DNA of 64,000 bases, taken from contig NW_017802658.1 of assembly GCF_001625305.1 (NCBI RefSeq), forward strand, positions 311,839 to 375,838. The letters are read 5' to 3'. Made by a program: the position numbers and the translations under genes. Positions 22,895-35,207 of the stretch are shown piece by piece (within the stretch, counting starts at the first letter, position 1; each line of letters begins with the position of its first letter). This DNA comes from Branchiostoma belcheri. Lineage: Eukaryota; Chordata; Leptocardii; Amphioxiformes; Branchiostomatidae. The notes beneath the pieces are model-generated. The model did no database searches and had not been told where the DNA came from. It worked only from the letters and a program-made list of their open reading frames with translations.

Positions 22895-23888
22895 CAGGGC
22901 TCGAAATTCATTTTTGGGAATACGTGAACTGGTGCACCCAACCTAAAAAAATTGGGTGCTCACATTTTTTTTTGGTACACCATATGAGATAAAGTAAGTA
23001 GAATGTCAGCAAAAACTAATCATGTTTCTTTTCAATCTAAAGAAAAGTACCATTTAAACAATCATTTTACATCGGCAGAATGTACTGCACCTGCACAAAA
23101 CGTGCCGTAATGTATTGTGCATAGCACTTTGGAAGGATGTCTCATATAAGGTTGTATTCGCCCATATAAGGTTAAATCTCTGTCTGTAGTTTCCAAATGT
23201 TATGTCTGAAAAGATATTGTCTGCACCAGGCAAAATTCTGATGCAACGTTGACCAAAAATCAAACGAAAACCATGAAAATGGGGATTTTGCGCAGACGCA
23301 GTACATTCTGCCAATGTGCTGCTTCATACAAAGGTCATGCAGGTGCTTGAGCAAGAGCTCTTTCTGCGAAGGGTATCATAAGCTTACCTCTCAACAAGCC
23401 TCTCTGCACGAAAAGGTCATCCGCTGGGATTTTTATTACCCTGGCGCTAAGATATGACGACGTATAAAACCTTCAAATATCAGCCATAAGTACCTGTTGA
23501 CCTATATGAGCAGGTGGTTATTATTGTATTCAAGCCAGACATATACTGTGCAGGGCTCAAAATACTGGTTGCATGTGCACCTTAGTGCACCCAAATTTGG
23601 AGCAGTGCACCCAATCTTTTTCTGTGGGTGCACCAGTGCACCCAAATATTTTCATAGGTTGAACATATGTAAAGATATTAAATATATAGTAGTTACAGCA
23701 TCTAAGTGTCAGAAAAAATAATACAATAATAGTTATAGTACTTTCCTTGACATGAAACATAATCATAGTTTTATAGACATTCTACTTATTTTATCTTATA
23801 TGGTGCACCTAGAATATTTTTTGTGCACGCAATTTTTTAGGTTTGGTGGACCAGTGCACCTATTCCTAAAAATGAATTTCGAGCCCTG
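22895..23888. mobile_element. hAT-like elements with CAGGGCTCGAAAT ends, nested or adjacent
   Basis: Left end CAGGGCTCGAAATTCATTTT at 22895 is mirrored by AAAATGAATTTCGAGCCCTG ending at 23888. The similarity extends about 90 bases inwards through repeated GTGCACC words. A third end, CAGGGCTCAAAATACTGG, starts at 23551 in the same direction as the left one. Either one 994-base element contains a younger partial copy, or a 338-base element (23551-23888) sits beside a solo end. No exact 8-base target duplication is seen. A further solo end is at about 32760-32772. Confidence 0.7.
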
Positions 23889-24030
23889 CTGTGGTATTAT
23901 GTCCCGACCTTTCTTAGAATGGGCTATTTCATTTCATATGCAGTTTGGAGGGGGTTGTTAGATCAGATTTTCTACAGGAAAAGACTGGCGCTTTAAAAAC
24001 ATTTTGAGACATAGGAGGGGGGGGGGGCTG

Positions 24031-24128
24031 TAGCCTGGGTGCCATCCGATTTGTAACGGCTACCCCGAAAAAATTTTAGATTAAATTTTTTCGGGGTAGG
24101 CGTTACAAATCGGATGGCACCCAGGCTA
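24031..24128. repeat. Near-perfect foldback, 46-base arms
   Basis: TAGCCTGGGTGCCATCCGAT begins the left arm and its reverse complement ends at 24128. Arms of about 46 bases differ at one position and enclose a loop of only a few bases. Related but diverged foldbacks are at 34255-34342 and 54267-54377. A preceding G run (24018-24027) adjoins it. Confidence 0.9.
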
Positions 24129-24339
24129 GGGGGGCTGAAAAAAAGCTTGATCTAATTTCAGTCCAATTACACAGCTTAGTTCCACACATAATGTAACAAA
24201 AGACGGGTACCATGTACAGTATATACAGGTACAATGTACCGGCAAAATTCTTTTACGCTTTTGGAGAATAACAATGAAGAGTGGACAACGCCCTGCAACG
24301 TAATGTTTAGAGAACTGCAATCTTTTCTGGTTACGTTAA

Positions 24340-24440
24340 ATAACATGGGTGAGCAACAACAGTCGGGACTCAAACTCTCAACCTTTTACTTAGTTCAAGA
24401 GCAAGGTCAATCTACGCTTAGCATTGAAGACATGTGGCAA
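24340..24440 (-). mobile_element. tRNA-derived SINE remnant
   Basis: On the minus strand, GGTTGAGAGTTTGAGTCCCG resembles a B-box region, preceded by AGATTGACCTTGCTCTTGAA. The A box and body are not clear. It is a degraded copy. Confidence 0.4.
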
Positions 24441-24532
24441 ACCACCCTTTCCTGCTGTTAGAATGGAATGATAACACTGAGAAAGTGACACAGTATTCCT
24501 TCTCCCATCCATGCCTTTACGTTTTCACTTTA

Positions 24533-24907
24533 GGCCACACCAATTTAATTTGTTGGTTCTCGGATTTTTTCAGAAAAAATATGAAGCGACAGGGCGAAAA
24601 AAATAAAAATAAAAACAGGTCTAGGCATCCTATTATAGGCTTAAATGCTATGGAATGAGCCATGAAGTCAACACAAAAGGCTGGGTTAAAATTTAAACAT
24701 TGAATTTTGAACTTTTAATCATACCACTGCAATGATAGATGGGAAAACTGCAACAACTAGGAAGAAAAGGACTTTCCTCAACTGTTGGGGGCAAAACATG
24801 AGCATTTTTCAGTTGATTCAGGACCAGAATCAAATTTTTTTTTTTTTGCAAATCAGAAAAAAACGAAGAGGCGAATCCGAGAACTAACAAATTAAATTGG
24901 TGTGGCC
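24533..24907. mobile_element. Tourist-like MITE, copy 5
   Basis: 375 bases with perfect TTA duplications (24530-24532 and 24908-24910). It is inverted relative to copy 2 and very similar to it in its body (GTTGACTTCATGGCTC, AGCATTTAAGCCTATAATAG). Confidence 0.92.
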
Positions 24908-24910
24908 TTA

Positions 24911-27757
24911 CCATATATATTACAAATGTCAGAAGTCACAAGAAGTAAAGCTCTAAAGATTGTTTTGCATTATGTTAAAAGCACAAGTTGGCATTTCAAA
25001 GTTACATTATAAACTAACCATAATTTTGACAACTTTAAGCCTAGTTACTATGCTATATAAAGCCCTTTTCCCTTTACTCTAAGCACTCTAACATGTTATA
25101 TAAAGCCACAAGAGCCACTATATCAGTAAAGTCAAAAGCTAGTGGTATATTCTCATCTCTGGTGGCATCATTTTATGACACTGAGTTACATAACTTTTAA
25201 AACCATATTCAGAAATATGATACATGAAGTACAATTGTATCAAGTTGTACTGAGTTTTGGAGCTACACCTTACTGTAACAATGACTGCATGGTTAGGCAG
25301 TCTTGTAATTTAGCTTAATGTACTGTTATTATAAAACTATGATAATTTTCAATGGCCTTTCATAATCCCTTTTATACATCAAGCTACAATAATGGTCTGT
25401 TTGTTCAATAGTTATCATTACCATTACCTTTATAACAGGTTCTGGACTACTGTAATGTCCGTTTTACAGATACAAAATGTAACATGCTAGTTCTGTTATC
25501 AGTGAAAACTAGTTCCAACTTTTCTGACAATGGCACAAAAGACTTAAGTTTCAGGCACTATGAGATATTAAAAAAATTAATACCAAACCCCAGTATCACA
25601 AAAAGTATCACAAAAATATTAAGCATCCATGCAATTTTCCTGCAAAATATCTTCAATAAAAAAGCAAAAGTTGAAGAAACATCCTTCACTCAGACTTGTA
25701 ACTGATTAAACAAAACAATACGATCAACAATATGTTGCCATGGTAATGAGGAAGTAAATAAACAAATAAGGCACTCAGTCAGGTCACCTTTGCAGGTGAG
25801 AAAATACAACAAGGACTAAACAACAGCTAGGAGAGGGTGGGCTAATGCTTGGAATGTCTCAAGAACTGTAGGTTTAAAAATAGCCGTTACTTTTTGAAAG
25901 AGGAGACTTGTAAACACCAACGTCATCTTAGGGCTGACTGGACAGTAACAATTAACCAGTTTAACCAACATAGGAGAAAGTAGAAACCTCTAAAATGAGT
26001 AACATTTGCAAGCAAATGCTGATATACCCCTCCAGAGTAAAAAAAATGTAACTTTCTGAAATTTTACAGAAGAATAGTTTTTTTTCAATCTGTAATAAAG
26101 ATGAAATTAGTATTTGAATATTGAGATTCCTTGGAACACACATGTATGTGTAGCTATCATCTTCTCTTATCATTGTTAGAACTGTGAGATATAGACCAGA
26201 TGCCTAAAACAAAAGGAAAACTACTGGTTAGTCTGTAGCAGCATGCAAAATTGGTACTGGGAAAAATGCAGGTTTGTCCACATAATCATCAACATTAGAG
26301 ATGATGATGATGATACCAGCCTTTGATCTAGCTAATGACAGTATGCAAAGTGTTTTTTTTTTCAGAAAACACAGATTTTGCAGAACTGTTAGGGCCAAAA
26401 GAAGAAATGAAAAATGAAATGAAACAGATTGGTATTTTTTTCCGTTCTTTTCCTTCATTACTCATATTGTTTTGAAAACTTTTAAACTCAATTTCTTTAG
26501 TAATTCTCTTTTTCTTTACTCCTTTCTGCCCCTAAACCTTGCATATCTGACCTCCCTTTCAGACACTTTAATAAAGAATGTTCTATGGACTGTTCAGTAG
26601 TTATATTGCAGGCTCTAAATGAGAATTTGACAGAGCAAACACCATAAAGGTACAATCACGTAGCTGAGATTTAGTCTTGTTTAGTTTTAGTCTGCTTCAA
26701 TGTTGCCATGCAACTGTATACACTAACTGATACTGACTCTCGCACTACCAAAATGTATGGTATCCCAGATTGTAAAAAGGTATCACGAAAGACCTCTATT
26801 GTTGTGGGCAAAGTTAGTTTTGGTCCCAGGTACTAGTATTTTGGACCTCCTTGCTATAAGTACAGTATAACTTGACCTTTGCATTCATGGGCAGGGCCAG
26901 TTTGTTGCTACATTGGACCAAAGTTCAGTCCAAACTTGACAACCATCTTGCAAGCTACTGTGTGGATGCACTCTCCTGTACATAAACTGTACAGTAGGAA
27001 CAGAGATAGCGTGGTAAACACAACCCAAATATACCCTCATTAGTGATTTTATGCAGAGTTGTATAAAGGTTAACTGCTAGGGTGCTACCACCTTCCGATA
27101 AGTTATTCTGGCTATTGTAACTTAAATTGGTTAGTAACATTTGACAAACCTATTCAATTAAGGCTGACATTTTTTAAAACGGTGTCCAAAGTATACAAAT
27201 GACCTTAATGAATGTGTAAACTTTTTTTTTTTCATTTCATGAATTATTTGCACACTTTCTTTTCAGGGAAGCAAATCCAAAGTCACTAAAGTATCTCTAA
27301 ATAATAAATCATAATCATAGCAAAGTCAAAATCATTACTTTTGAATAATTGATTATTATGTGAGAAAAACGGAATAAAGCGCAGACAATCGTGACAACCG
27401 ATCTTGACTGATGACTGTACTTAGTACCGTGCCACCCACGTCTTTTTTCTCCGCTCTCTGAGATCCTGGCATCCGCCAACTTTTCAGGCGTTCTACGGTA
27501 CATCACAAACCTGCACGCGATGGCCGCGAAAGTACAGTAGAAGTACAGTAGAAATTTTTCCTAAGTAACGCAAGTGTAAAATATCACATCGAGTCGCCAC
27601 TATTTAGGTTGAAATCGCGCTCTTGTTCTTGGAAGGAACGCCAACGCAAAGACTTAAGAAGACGGTGCTAAATACACACTTGCGTAGAGAAGTTTCGCGG
27701 GTAGATTTCAACAACAGATCCCCGCAAATATTAAACACGACGGAAGCTGTTACTTAC
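24911..27757. other. Gene-free stretch
   Basis: AT-rich with no recognisable exon until about 27400, where CpG content rises towards the promoter-like region at 27.4-28.0 kb. A (GAT)n run lies near 26299 and an X-box-like word near 25735. Confidence 0.4.
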
Positions 27758-28060
27758 TGTCTTCGGCCACTTGTTGCACGTCGCCCGCCCGCATGTTTCT
27801 GTCTTTACGGACGTCTTCCTGCAGGAAGATCCTACCGAAGCAGAACTGCAAGCCGCCGGGACAGAACAGGTATGAACATGGGGACTCTCGGTTCCGTAGA
27901 TCACATGTTCGCCGCCGGGCAAACTGCACAGAAGTTGTGTTGAGAAAAAGGCGGCGCTTTTGAGTCATCGGAGCGACCACGCCCCACCGGCTTCTAGGAA
28001 TTTGGGGACGGTCCACGGCAAGCAAAGGGGTGTGTAGCCTTTTTGCGCGTATGAAGTTGC
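27400..28060. promoter_or_regulatory. CpG-rich promoter-like region
   Basis: This block is sharply richer in G+C and CpG than its surroundings and lies 1.2-1.8 kb upstream of the ARHGAP39 promoter. With the minus-strand donor at 27757 it suggests a head-to-head gene pair. No TATA box is evident. Confidence 0.4.
27758..27794 (-). CDS. Candidate first coding exon of a minus-strand gene
   Basis: In a CpG-rich region, a minus-strand ATG at 27794 (AAC before it, so A at -3) opens MRAGDVQQVAED. It then meets a strong donor, GACA|GTAAGT, in phase 1. The reading frame stays open upstream with other ATGs, the farthest starting at 28025, so the true start is uncertain and this may be a longer or non-coding exon. 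The phase and strand fit the transmembrane exon at 5308-5491: joined, they would give a 13-residue acidic outside segment, then the membrane helix. The implied intron is about 22 kb and would include the dynein fragment. This is a hypothesis from splice-site quality and phase only. Confidence 0.35.
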
Positions 28061-28431
28061 CAAGAAACCTTTGTCAAGGCAAACCCTTTTTCTCAAAATG
28101 ATAGATAACCCGGTAAAAAGCCAAGGTAGTTAAAAAAACAAAACTTTGACATCAACTAGCACTCAATTATATAATAGAAACTATTTTTTAATGTTCACAT
28201 CGATTGTGATGTTACTTTTTAGTAGAGGAATAATGAAATATCATTTTATCTCTTTCGGTGAGTGAGCAACGGATCCATGCTATATTGTAACATTAACTAG
28301 ATATTTGAATGCGTCAGAACCCAAATATTTTCTATTTTCTCCATAACATCACTTTTTCTAACCTATTTGATTCCCTAGACCTAATCAGCTATCAGGTATA
28401 CATCAATTTTCTTCACTTTATCAATCACCAT

Positions 28432-28990
28432 CTCTGTATCTGTATCTGTATCTGTATAGCCGGTATAACCGCCTTTCGGCGTAACACACCAGCTTCGCAG
28501 GCACGCGGCGCGGCGGCAGCTGGCTATATTACACCGATCGACTTGTTACACCTAACCCTTGAACTTCTAGCTCTAGACATTGTTTAAAGCTATCTATTGA
28601 CAGTGCCCCTACTGTACTTGGTGACAGTGAGTTCCACTCTGCGATAGTTCTAGGAAAGAATGAATTCTTGAACACCTCAATCCTTGGTTGATAACTCTGG
28701 TACTTGAATGCGTGGCTATTTCTTGTTCTCTTCTGGGCTGGTATTAGGTACTTAGTAGTTGGGACATCCACCAGTTTATTAGTCATTTTGTACATCATGC
28801 ATAGTCTAGACATTTTTCTTCTGTCTTCAAGTGAGGTCCACTGTAGGTTTCTTTTCATTTCCGTGACACTAGCACCTCTTACATAGTTGTTCATACAGAA
28901 TCTTGCAGCTTGATTCTGTACCCTTTCCAATTTGTCTTTGTCTTTCTTTGTATATGGATCCCATACTGTCGCAGCGTATTCTAGGTGTTC
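28432..28990 (-). mobile_element. 5'-truncated CR1/L2-like LINE with a hexamer tail
   Basis: The minus strand (from 28990 down to 28529) encodes the end of a reverse transcriptase polyprotein: LEYAATVWDPYTKKDKDKLE, RVQNQAARF, LEDRRKMSRLCMMYK, FFPRTIAEWNSL and a stop. These are the conserved C-terminal blocks of CR1/L2/Jockey-clade elements. A GC-rich 3' untranslated part follows. It ends in (TACAGA)n at 28433-28458, the short tandem tail typical of the group. About 150 of the roughly 900 codons of a full reverse transcriptase ORF remain, without frameshift, so the insertion is fairly young. It sits about 150 bases upstream of the ARHGAP39 promoter motifs. Confidence 0.9.
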
Positions 28991-29125
28991 GCTTGCTAAT
29001 AATGAAGTGGGAAGAAATAAATTTGGGCGGATTTGATTATTATTGATTTTTCAAACTTATTTATGATCCTGTCCCCCCCTGGGGATTTTTGAACTGTCCC
29101 AAGGGAGGGGTCACTGGACATGTAG

Positions 29126-29458
<333 letters not shown>

Positions 29459-30963
29459 TAAAACTCCAACCAACCATTTCTCTTGTCCTCTCAACCTAGT
29501 CTCAGCCGCCTTGCCAACAGTACACCCCCAGGCGGCTACCCTTTTACGAGGAATGCCCCCGTCTAGTTTTGGTGCGGGTGTTTTGATGCTCATACGTGTC
29601 TCGCCCAAACGCGTCTAGCTAGACCCAAGTGCCAAGGGTCACCATTCCCTGAACACATAAACTCCACTCTTCAGCGCTTTTCTACCTCCCGAAGCCAACA
29701 CCTAGATCTATCAACACGTAGATTTGCGATTTAAATTCGTGTACTGGTGACGAGGGAATGTTGATTGTTGTTGTTGTCGTCTAGCCTTAGCGAAAGGAAG
29801 TGTTGGTGTACTGAGTACGTTGGGTCGTAGGACTAGCGAGGTCACCGAGCAGTACTGTCCATAAAAAGTGTCCGACGCGTCCCTGCGGCATTCCCTCCCA
29901 TATTTTGCTCCCAGATCTCCCACGACCTTTCCTGAGAGTTCATCCTGTGTGCCAAGTGTGTCACACGACGTTTTTTTAGTGGATTTTCGGTGCGGAGTTT
30001 GTGTGTGTTTATGAGTCATGGCTTGGTGCAAGCCGCCAGCAGACACGGTTGGGCCCTCATGGTGATGACGGCTGCCCCAGTTTTATCTTATCACTCGCGT
30101 TAAGGATGTCATTATCATTCCTGAGAGCATCCTTCTCTTCTCTAGTCACTCATTTGCTCCCGTGGTTTGAAATTAGACACTTTTTTGAGACCCACCTGTA
30201 AAATACATTAACTCAAGCCCCTGACATCTTCCATATGTTGTGGTTTGGATCAGGGTATGTTTTTCATCACTCCTCGCAATGTTTTCAGCAGAAATGCTGC
30301 TCGATTTTTCTTAGTTTCTGTTCATTTGTAGCTCTCTTTTTCTTAAAATTTCTTGATTTTAGAAGAAAATTTGCTTTAGATGTGATCCTTGCTTTGGTCA
30401 ACCGTGCCACCCCCACCCCCATTTGCATTTAATCACCAGAACAAACAATTAGCAATGCTCTTTTACAACCGTATGTTTCATTACCATGACAATAGACTAC
30501 AAAAGAGCCGTGGAAAATTTCTCTCAATGGCTCTAATTGCCACCACAGTCACTAGAGAATTGTCTGTAAAAGACACTTTCCTTTGGCAGTACAGTAACCA
30601 GTTGGTCCGAGTTAATGATTGATTAGAAATGTGGGTCGTTACTTTAAGTTTAACAAATGTTGGATTGACCTCAGGCAAAAGGATAAACGTCGTAGGTTAA
30701 CAATTAATTACGCAGTTTTTCAAGGACACTATTGTCGATATTTCAAGACATGTTAATCTTTAACTGAATTTAAATGACCTCAACTAAAGGCAAAATTTGT
30801 TGTTTATCAACAAAGTCTTTTGCTATTTTTGACATTCCTAGAAGCGGAAGGAAAGAAAATTAATTCTTAAAAGACAGTAATTCTGTTTGAAATGGAAATT
30901 TTATTGCCTCTGTCTCTATTTCTTGTAACGTCATGAAAAGAGTATACAATTTTTTTGGTCACC

Positions 30964-31160
30964 TACTGTATATTCATTTATTTTCACAGTGGTTTCATGT
31001 CAGAATAGGAGAGAAAATGAGGTTTTCACTGTTCTAAATTTACAATATCAGTACATGTAGTAGTAATACATCAGAAACGCATATTTGCAGTGTCATAAAT
31101 TTGCAGCAGAGAGGTTATTGCAAAAATAAAATCACCGTGAAAGTTTAAAGATTTATAGTA
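30964..31160. mobile_element. CTGTAAA-type MITE
   Basis: It starts TACTGTATATTCATTTATTT with TCACAGTGGTTTCATG and ends CAAAAATAAAATCACCGTGAA then ATTTATAGTA. The ends are imperfect inverted copies of TACTGTAAAT, the design of the TA-flanked family also seen at 33920-34103 and 58749-58950. Confidence 0.65.
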
Positions 31161-32810
31161 TATTTCTATAGATAGTGATAATGCTACATAACGCTGATAA
31201 TCAAAGCTTAGAAGTTAGATAGAATCAGTAGAAAATGAATGTGATTGGAGGATATGATCAAATTATCCTATCTACTGAACATAATCATTTTGTATCAGTA
31301 CATTCTTTCCTGTAATTGTCAGTATGTACAAATGTTGTATAACAGCACAAAGATTGTTACTATCATGTCAGGCCTCTCAGGGGGTTCACAAGCTTGTGTA
31401 AGCATGGAATACATATTAAAACTGGCAGGTCATAGCTGCTGTTGTGGGTCAATTAGAAGCTATTCTTGTATTTACACAAAGGTTATGTTATATAAAGGGT
31501 GGGAGCTCTATGAAACAGATGGTTGGCAGCACACGAAGGCATTTCTGTCAGGAAAACAGTTTGAAGGGTAACAGAGAACTTAAGCATTGAAATTTCTGGA
31601 TTGCATCTGAAAAATGTGAATTCCCTGGGTATTTTCCCTCTTTTTTTTGTGTTATAAACTTTTGCCTCAAATTTGCTGCGTGTAGTACTAGTAGGAAAAT
31701 ACAGGAAAATACTAGTAATTGATTGAAATCAGAAATCCATATTTTGAATTGGTTTGAACTTGATAGTTCTGTTTTATCTTTAACCCTAAAACCTGGACTA
31801 ATAATGATCACGTTTTGGCTTCCAATACATACACATTTACTTGATTCTTACAGGGTTAAATCATTGAAAATGGGAAAGGAACGTAGAACAACTATGTATG
31901 ATGTGGACACAAAATCCATTAGTTGCATTAGTAGCAAAATTATCTATACCATTACCAGGTAGCACATTAAAACATGTAGCTTTACTTGAGGGTTAGATTG
32001 TTAATGAGAATGAAATATCAGATCTATCCTGTTGACACAGAAGCCATGTGTTGCGTTAGTAGCAGATTAATGTATAATATATTATTAGCAGGTGTTAAAA
32101 TGAAACCTGTTAATTCACATACTCCTGACAATAGCAGAGTTCACACCTATATGTCTAGTGATTTTGGTTTATCAGGTGTCATATACATTGTTATTGTACC
32201 TTAATTTTCTGGTTCTACAGAGCAGGAAAAGGACTGATTTTTGGTAGAAAAAAATTGGTGCTGTCCATAAAGTTTGAATGGATAATTCAAAGCTGCAATT
32301 TAGTAGTACAAACTTCTTCTTTTTTTCTTGTGAAATCATCTCTAGCATACTTTGATTCAAGGGCTTTTCAGTTTAGATTGTAATGTTAATATATGATTTA
32401 TTGCTATGAGCAGTTTTTATGTTGATATATTGTAGTATAATAACAGAAATACACAGTGAGTATAACTTGGAATTTTAGTATTGTTTTGATGTTGGAAAAT
32501 TCTGTATGTACTAGTAATTACTATAATAGATCATGAGGAAATTTCAGGTAAAACACCACAAAATTGCTTGGAATGTTTATGACTAAGTAATAATAATGGT
32601 CTTTATGTATATAATGGTTATGAGGTCAAGTGCCCCTCTGACCATTTACAAAATCATATCCAGTTGCTTGAGTAACTGCTTTTTGGCGTATCGTATTACC
32701 TGGATGTCTAACCTGAAATTTTTGCCAATGTGAAATTTTGCACATACCTGAAAAAAAGTATTTCGAGCCCTGTCTTGTCATATTTTAGATGTTTTATATA
32801 AGAATAGTGT

Positions 32811-33016
32811 GTACCATAAAGCTTGAATTGTTTGCCATGGTTTTATTTTCACAGTAACCTTTCCACTGCGAATTCATGGCACCATGGATGTGTGTCTCCA
32901 ATGTATTACCACCATAGTATACAGAATTGTTTGTACGGTGAATTTGAAACCCAGTGAAAACCCTCTTTTTCATTCTGTGAAATAAAACCAATGCAAAAGT
33001 AAGTGAATTTACAGTA
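32811..33016. mobile_element. CTGTAAA-type MITE
   Basis: GTACCATAAAGCTTGAATTG and GGTTTTATTTTCACAGTAAC on the left mirror GTGAAATAAAACCAATGCAA and GTGAATTTACAGTA on the right. The left terminus is diverged. Confidence 0.6.
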
Positions 33017-33919
33017 CGATGCAGAATTGTGGCTTTTTTGGAGCATGTGTTAGCCGCATATAGTGATTTTCTCGCATCTGTCTTTCATGCATGAAATATC
33101 ATACAGAGTTGTTGTTGAACATTGGCCCCAGATTATTGATTTGCATGTTGACATTCAAGTACTATGTATGAGTTCCAAGAATTTGCGTGGAGGGTGTCTA
33201 AAATTCCTAGAAGAAATGTCGAAAATAAGGTTGATCTTTCCTATTTTTAGGTGTTGACAGAATTCTTTCAGCAGTTTTATAGGAATTTACATACAGTAGG
33301 TTAAAAAAAAACAATATAGATCTAATATTGTATATTAGTTATTATAAGTACCCACATTCAACCGGTGTTTTAATGTCATCATATATTCCATGGGGACTGA
33401 AATATATTGGCATAAGTTATACAAATTTGAAGTTTAAAATTTCCGTATTCTTTGATTGAATTGATGAATTGAGTAATAGTGTGGGAAAAACCATTTAAGT
33501 GGAAATAACAAACAGATGGCACATGTATTATACCTCATTAGATCAAAATATCACGAGTTTGGACTTTGAAAATCGTAAAGTAGAGATTCTATAGGTACAT
33601 GTACTATTCTAGAGCTACATGTGCCTCTGCCAAATAGAAGAAAATGCTGGGCTGACTTGATTTTACTTGATCTAAAAGTAAAGCAAGTGACTTTTTTTTT
33701 AGTTTTGAGTGGGGAGGGGGGCACAAATGACTAAAGTAAAGGAAAGGTTTGTAATAGATAATAGGTAGCTCCAGTCCTTAACCAAGGGCATTCAGTGGAC
33801 GTGTCTGGATGGGAAGTTTGGAAGGAATGTGGTTGTGGGACTATCAACAGGTACTGTAGACTGTTTCAAAACAAGATGACATGCTATTGGTTGTGGTAGT
33901 TTTGGATGTAACACACATG

Positions 33920-34103
33920 TACTGTAAAAGCATTGAATTTCTCTGCAGTTAAATTTTACGGTAGGAGGGAAATAGTGAGTGGTTTTCTCTGTGCTTTGAA
34001 TTTGTAATTGAAAAAATTCTGTACTACAGTAGTAATACAATTTGTAGTATCATGAATTCACAGTAAAATAAAACCCCCACAAAAGTTTGCTACATTTACA
34101 GTA
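33920..34103. mobile_element. CTGTAAA-type MITE
   Basis: TACTGTAAAAGCATTGAATT on the left and GCTACATTTACAGTA on the right, with TTTTACGGTAGGAGG and AAATAAAACCCCCACAAAAG as inner landmarks. Both ends include the TA target dinucleotide. Confidence 0.75.
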
Positions 34104-34254
34104 CATAGTTGATACACTGAGAGAAAATGCAAAACTCATGTTCAAGATATGAACATGTGTGTATTATTAGAAGACGCATAATTTTCGGAAAATCAGGGGT
34201 AAAATTTCAAATTGTTTCTACATGTATGTATACAGTTACATTTTGTTAGCCTGG

Positions 34255-34342
34255 CATCCAGTCTTGTGCAGCTTTTGTCCAAGTGAACCACCATTGACTG
34301 AGATGCAAATTTTAGCTGAACAAGACTGGATTCCATACTAAC
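34255..34342. repeat. TAGCCTGG foldback, diverged
   Basis: GTTAGCCTGGCATCCAGTCT and TTGTGCAGC on the left are mirrored by GCTGAACAAGACTGGATTCC and ATACTAAC on the right, with arms of about 30 bases and several mismatches. Confidence 0.75.
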
Positions 34343-35207
34343 ATTTTATATGCCTTTTAATAGACCTTCCCTTTATATTGAAGTGTCATAACGATGACTT
34401 CTTCATGTATTAATTCATCAAATTTGTTGGATGTTCCAAATTTATTTTGTCTCCCCAAATTTAAATGGACAAGTATGCGAAGGGCCTGGAAGCAACATTG
34501 TATCCAGTACTTCCCAAACAACATTCCAGCTACATTCCAGAGGAAGGTCTTTACTAGCAGGACTGTTGCCATGATCCCTCCAGCTATTGAAACTCAACCC
34601 TAGTGGGGAACAAAAACAAGCCTGCTTTTTAAAAGTGGACCGCATGTGCTTATAGTATGTGGTCTGGTCTACTAGGGACAAATGAATTGAAAGATGGTGT
34701 ATAATTTGTTGTACCAATGTTCCCATTCAAGGTTCAAAGTTCAATTTTAGTTCATATTAATGTATCTGAAATTTAAAGATACGAATACGTTTTGTTTAAT
34801 GTTTTTTAATCAACTATTCCTGGAAAAATCAAATTTGACTTTGAATTTGGTACAACCTTTTTTTGTCACATTTGTCTAGAAAAGAAAAAAAAATCTATGT
34901 ATTGTAAATATAATAAAATAGAATAAAAGAAAAGAAAAACATCTAAATTGAAACGGAAGCAGAAATTTGATGTAAGATAATTCCCACCAGGTTGGTCGTT
35001 CATTTATATACCGTATACCATTCATTTCGGAGATGATATTTTCAATGTTGTAAAGTAAATTACACAGGAAATTGAAGGTGCAAAAAATAGAGAAAATTCA
35101 TGCATTTGTATAAGCATGAACTTGTTTTTCAGGTCTTATTTTCATCAAGAACTGCCACTGATTTCTTTTTTCTTTTTGTCTTTCTTACTTCAAATTTTGT
35201 GTCAGTT

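Noticed and set aside
29711-30046. 111-codon minus-strand ORF just inside intron 1
   Set aside because: Low-complexity Gln/Thr/Arg reading of intron sequence without splice or promoter signals.
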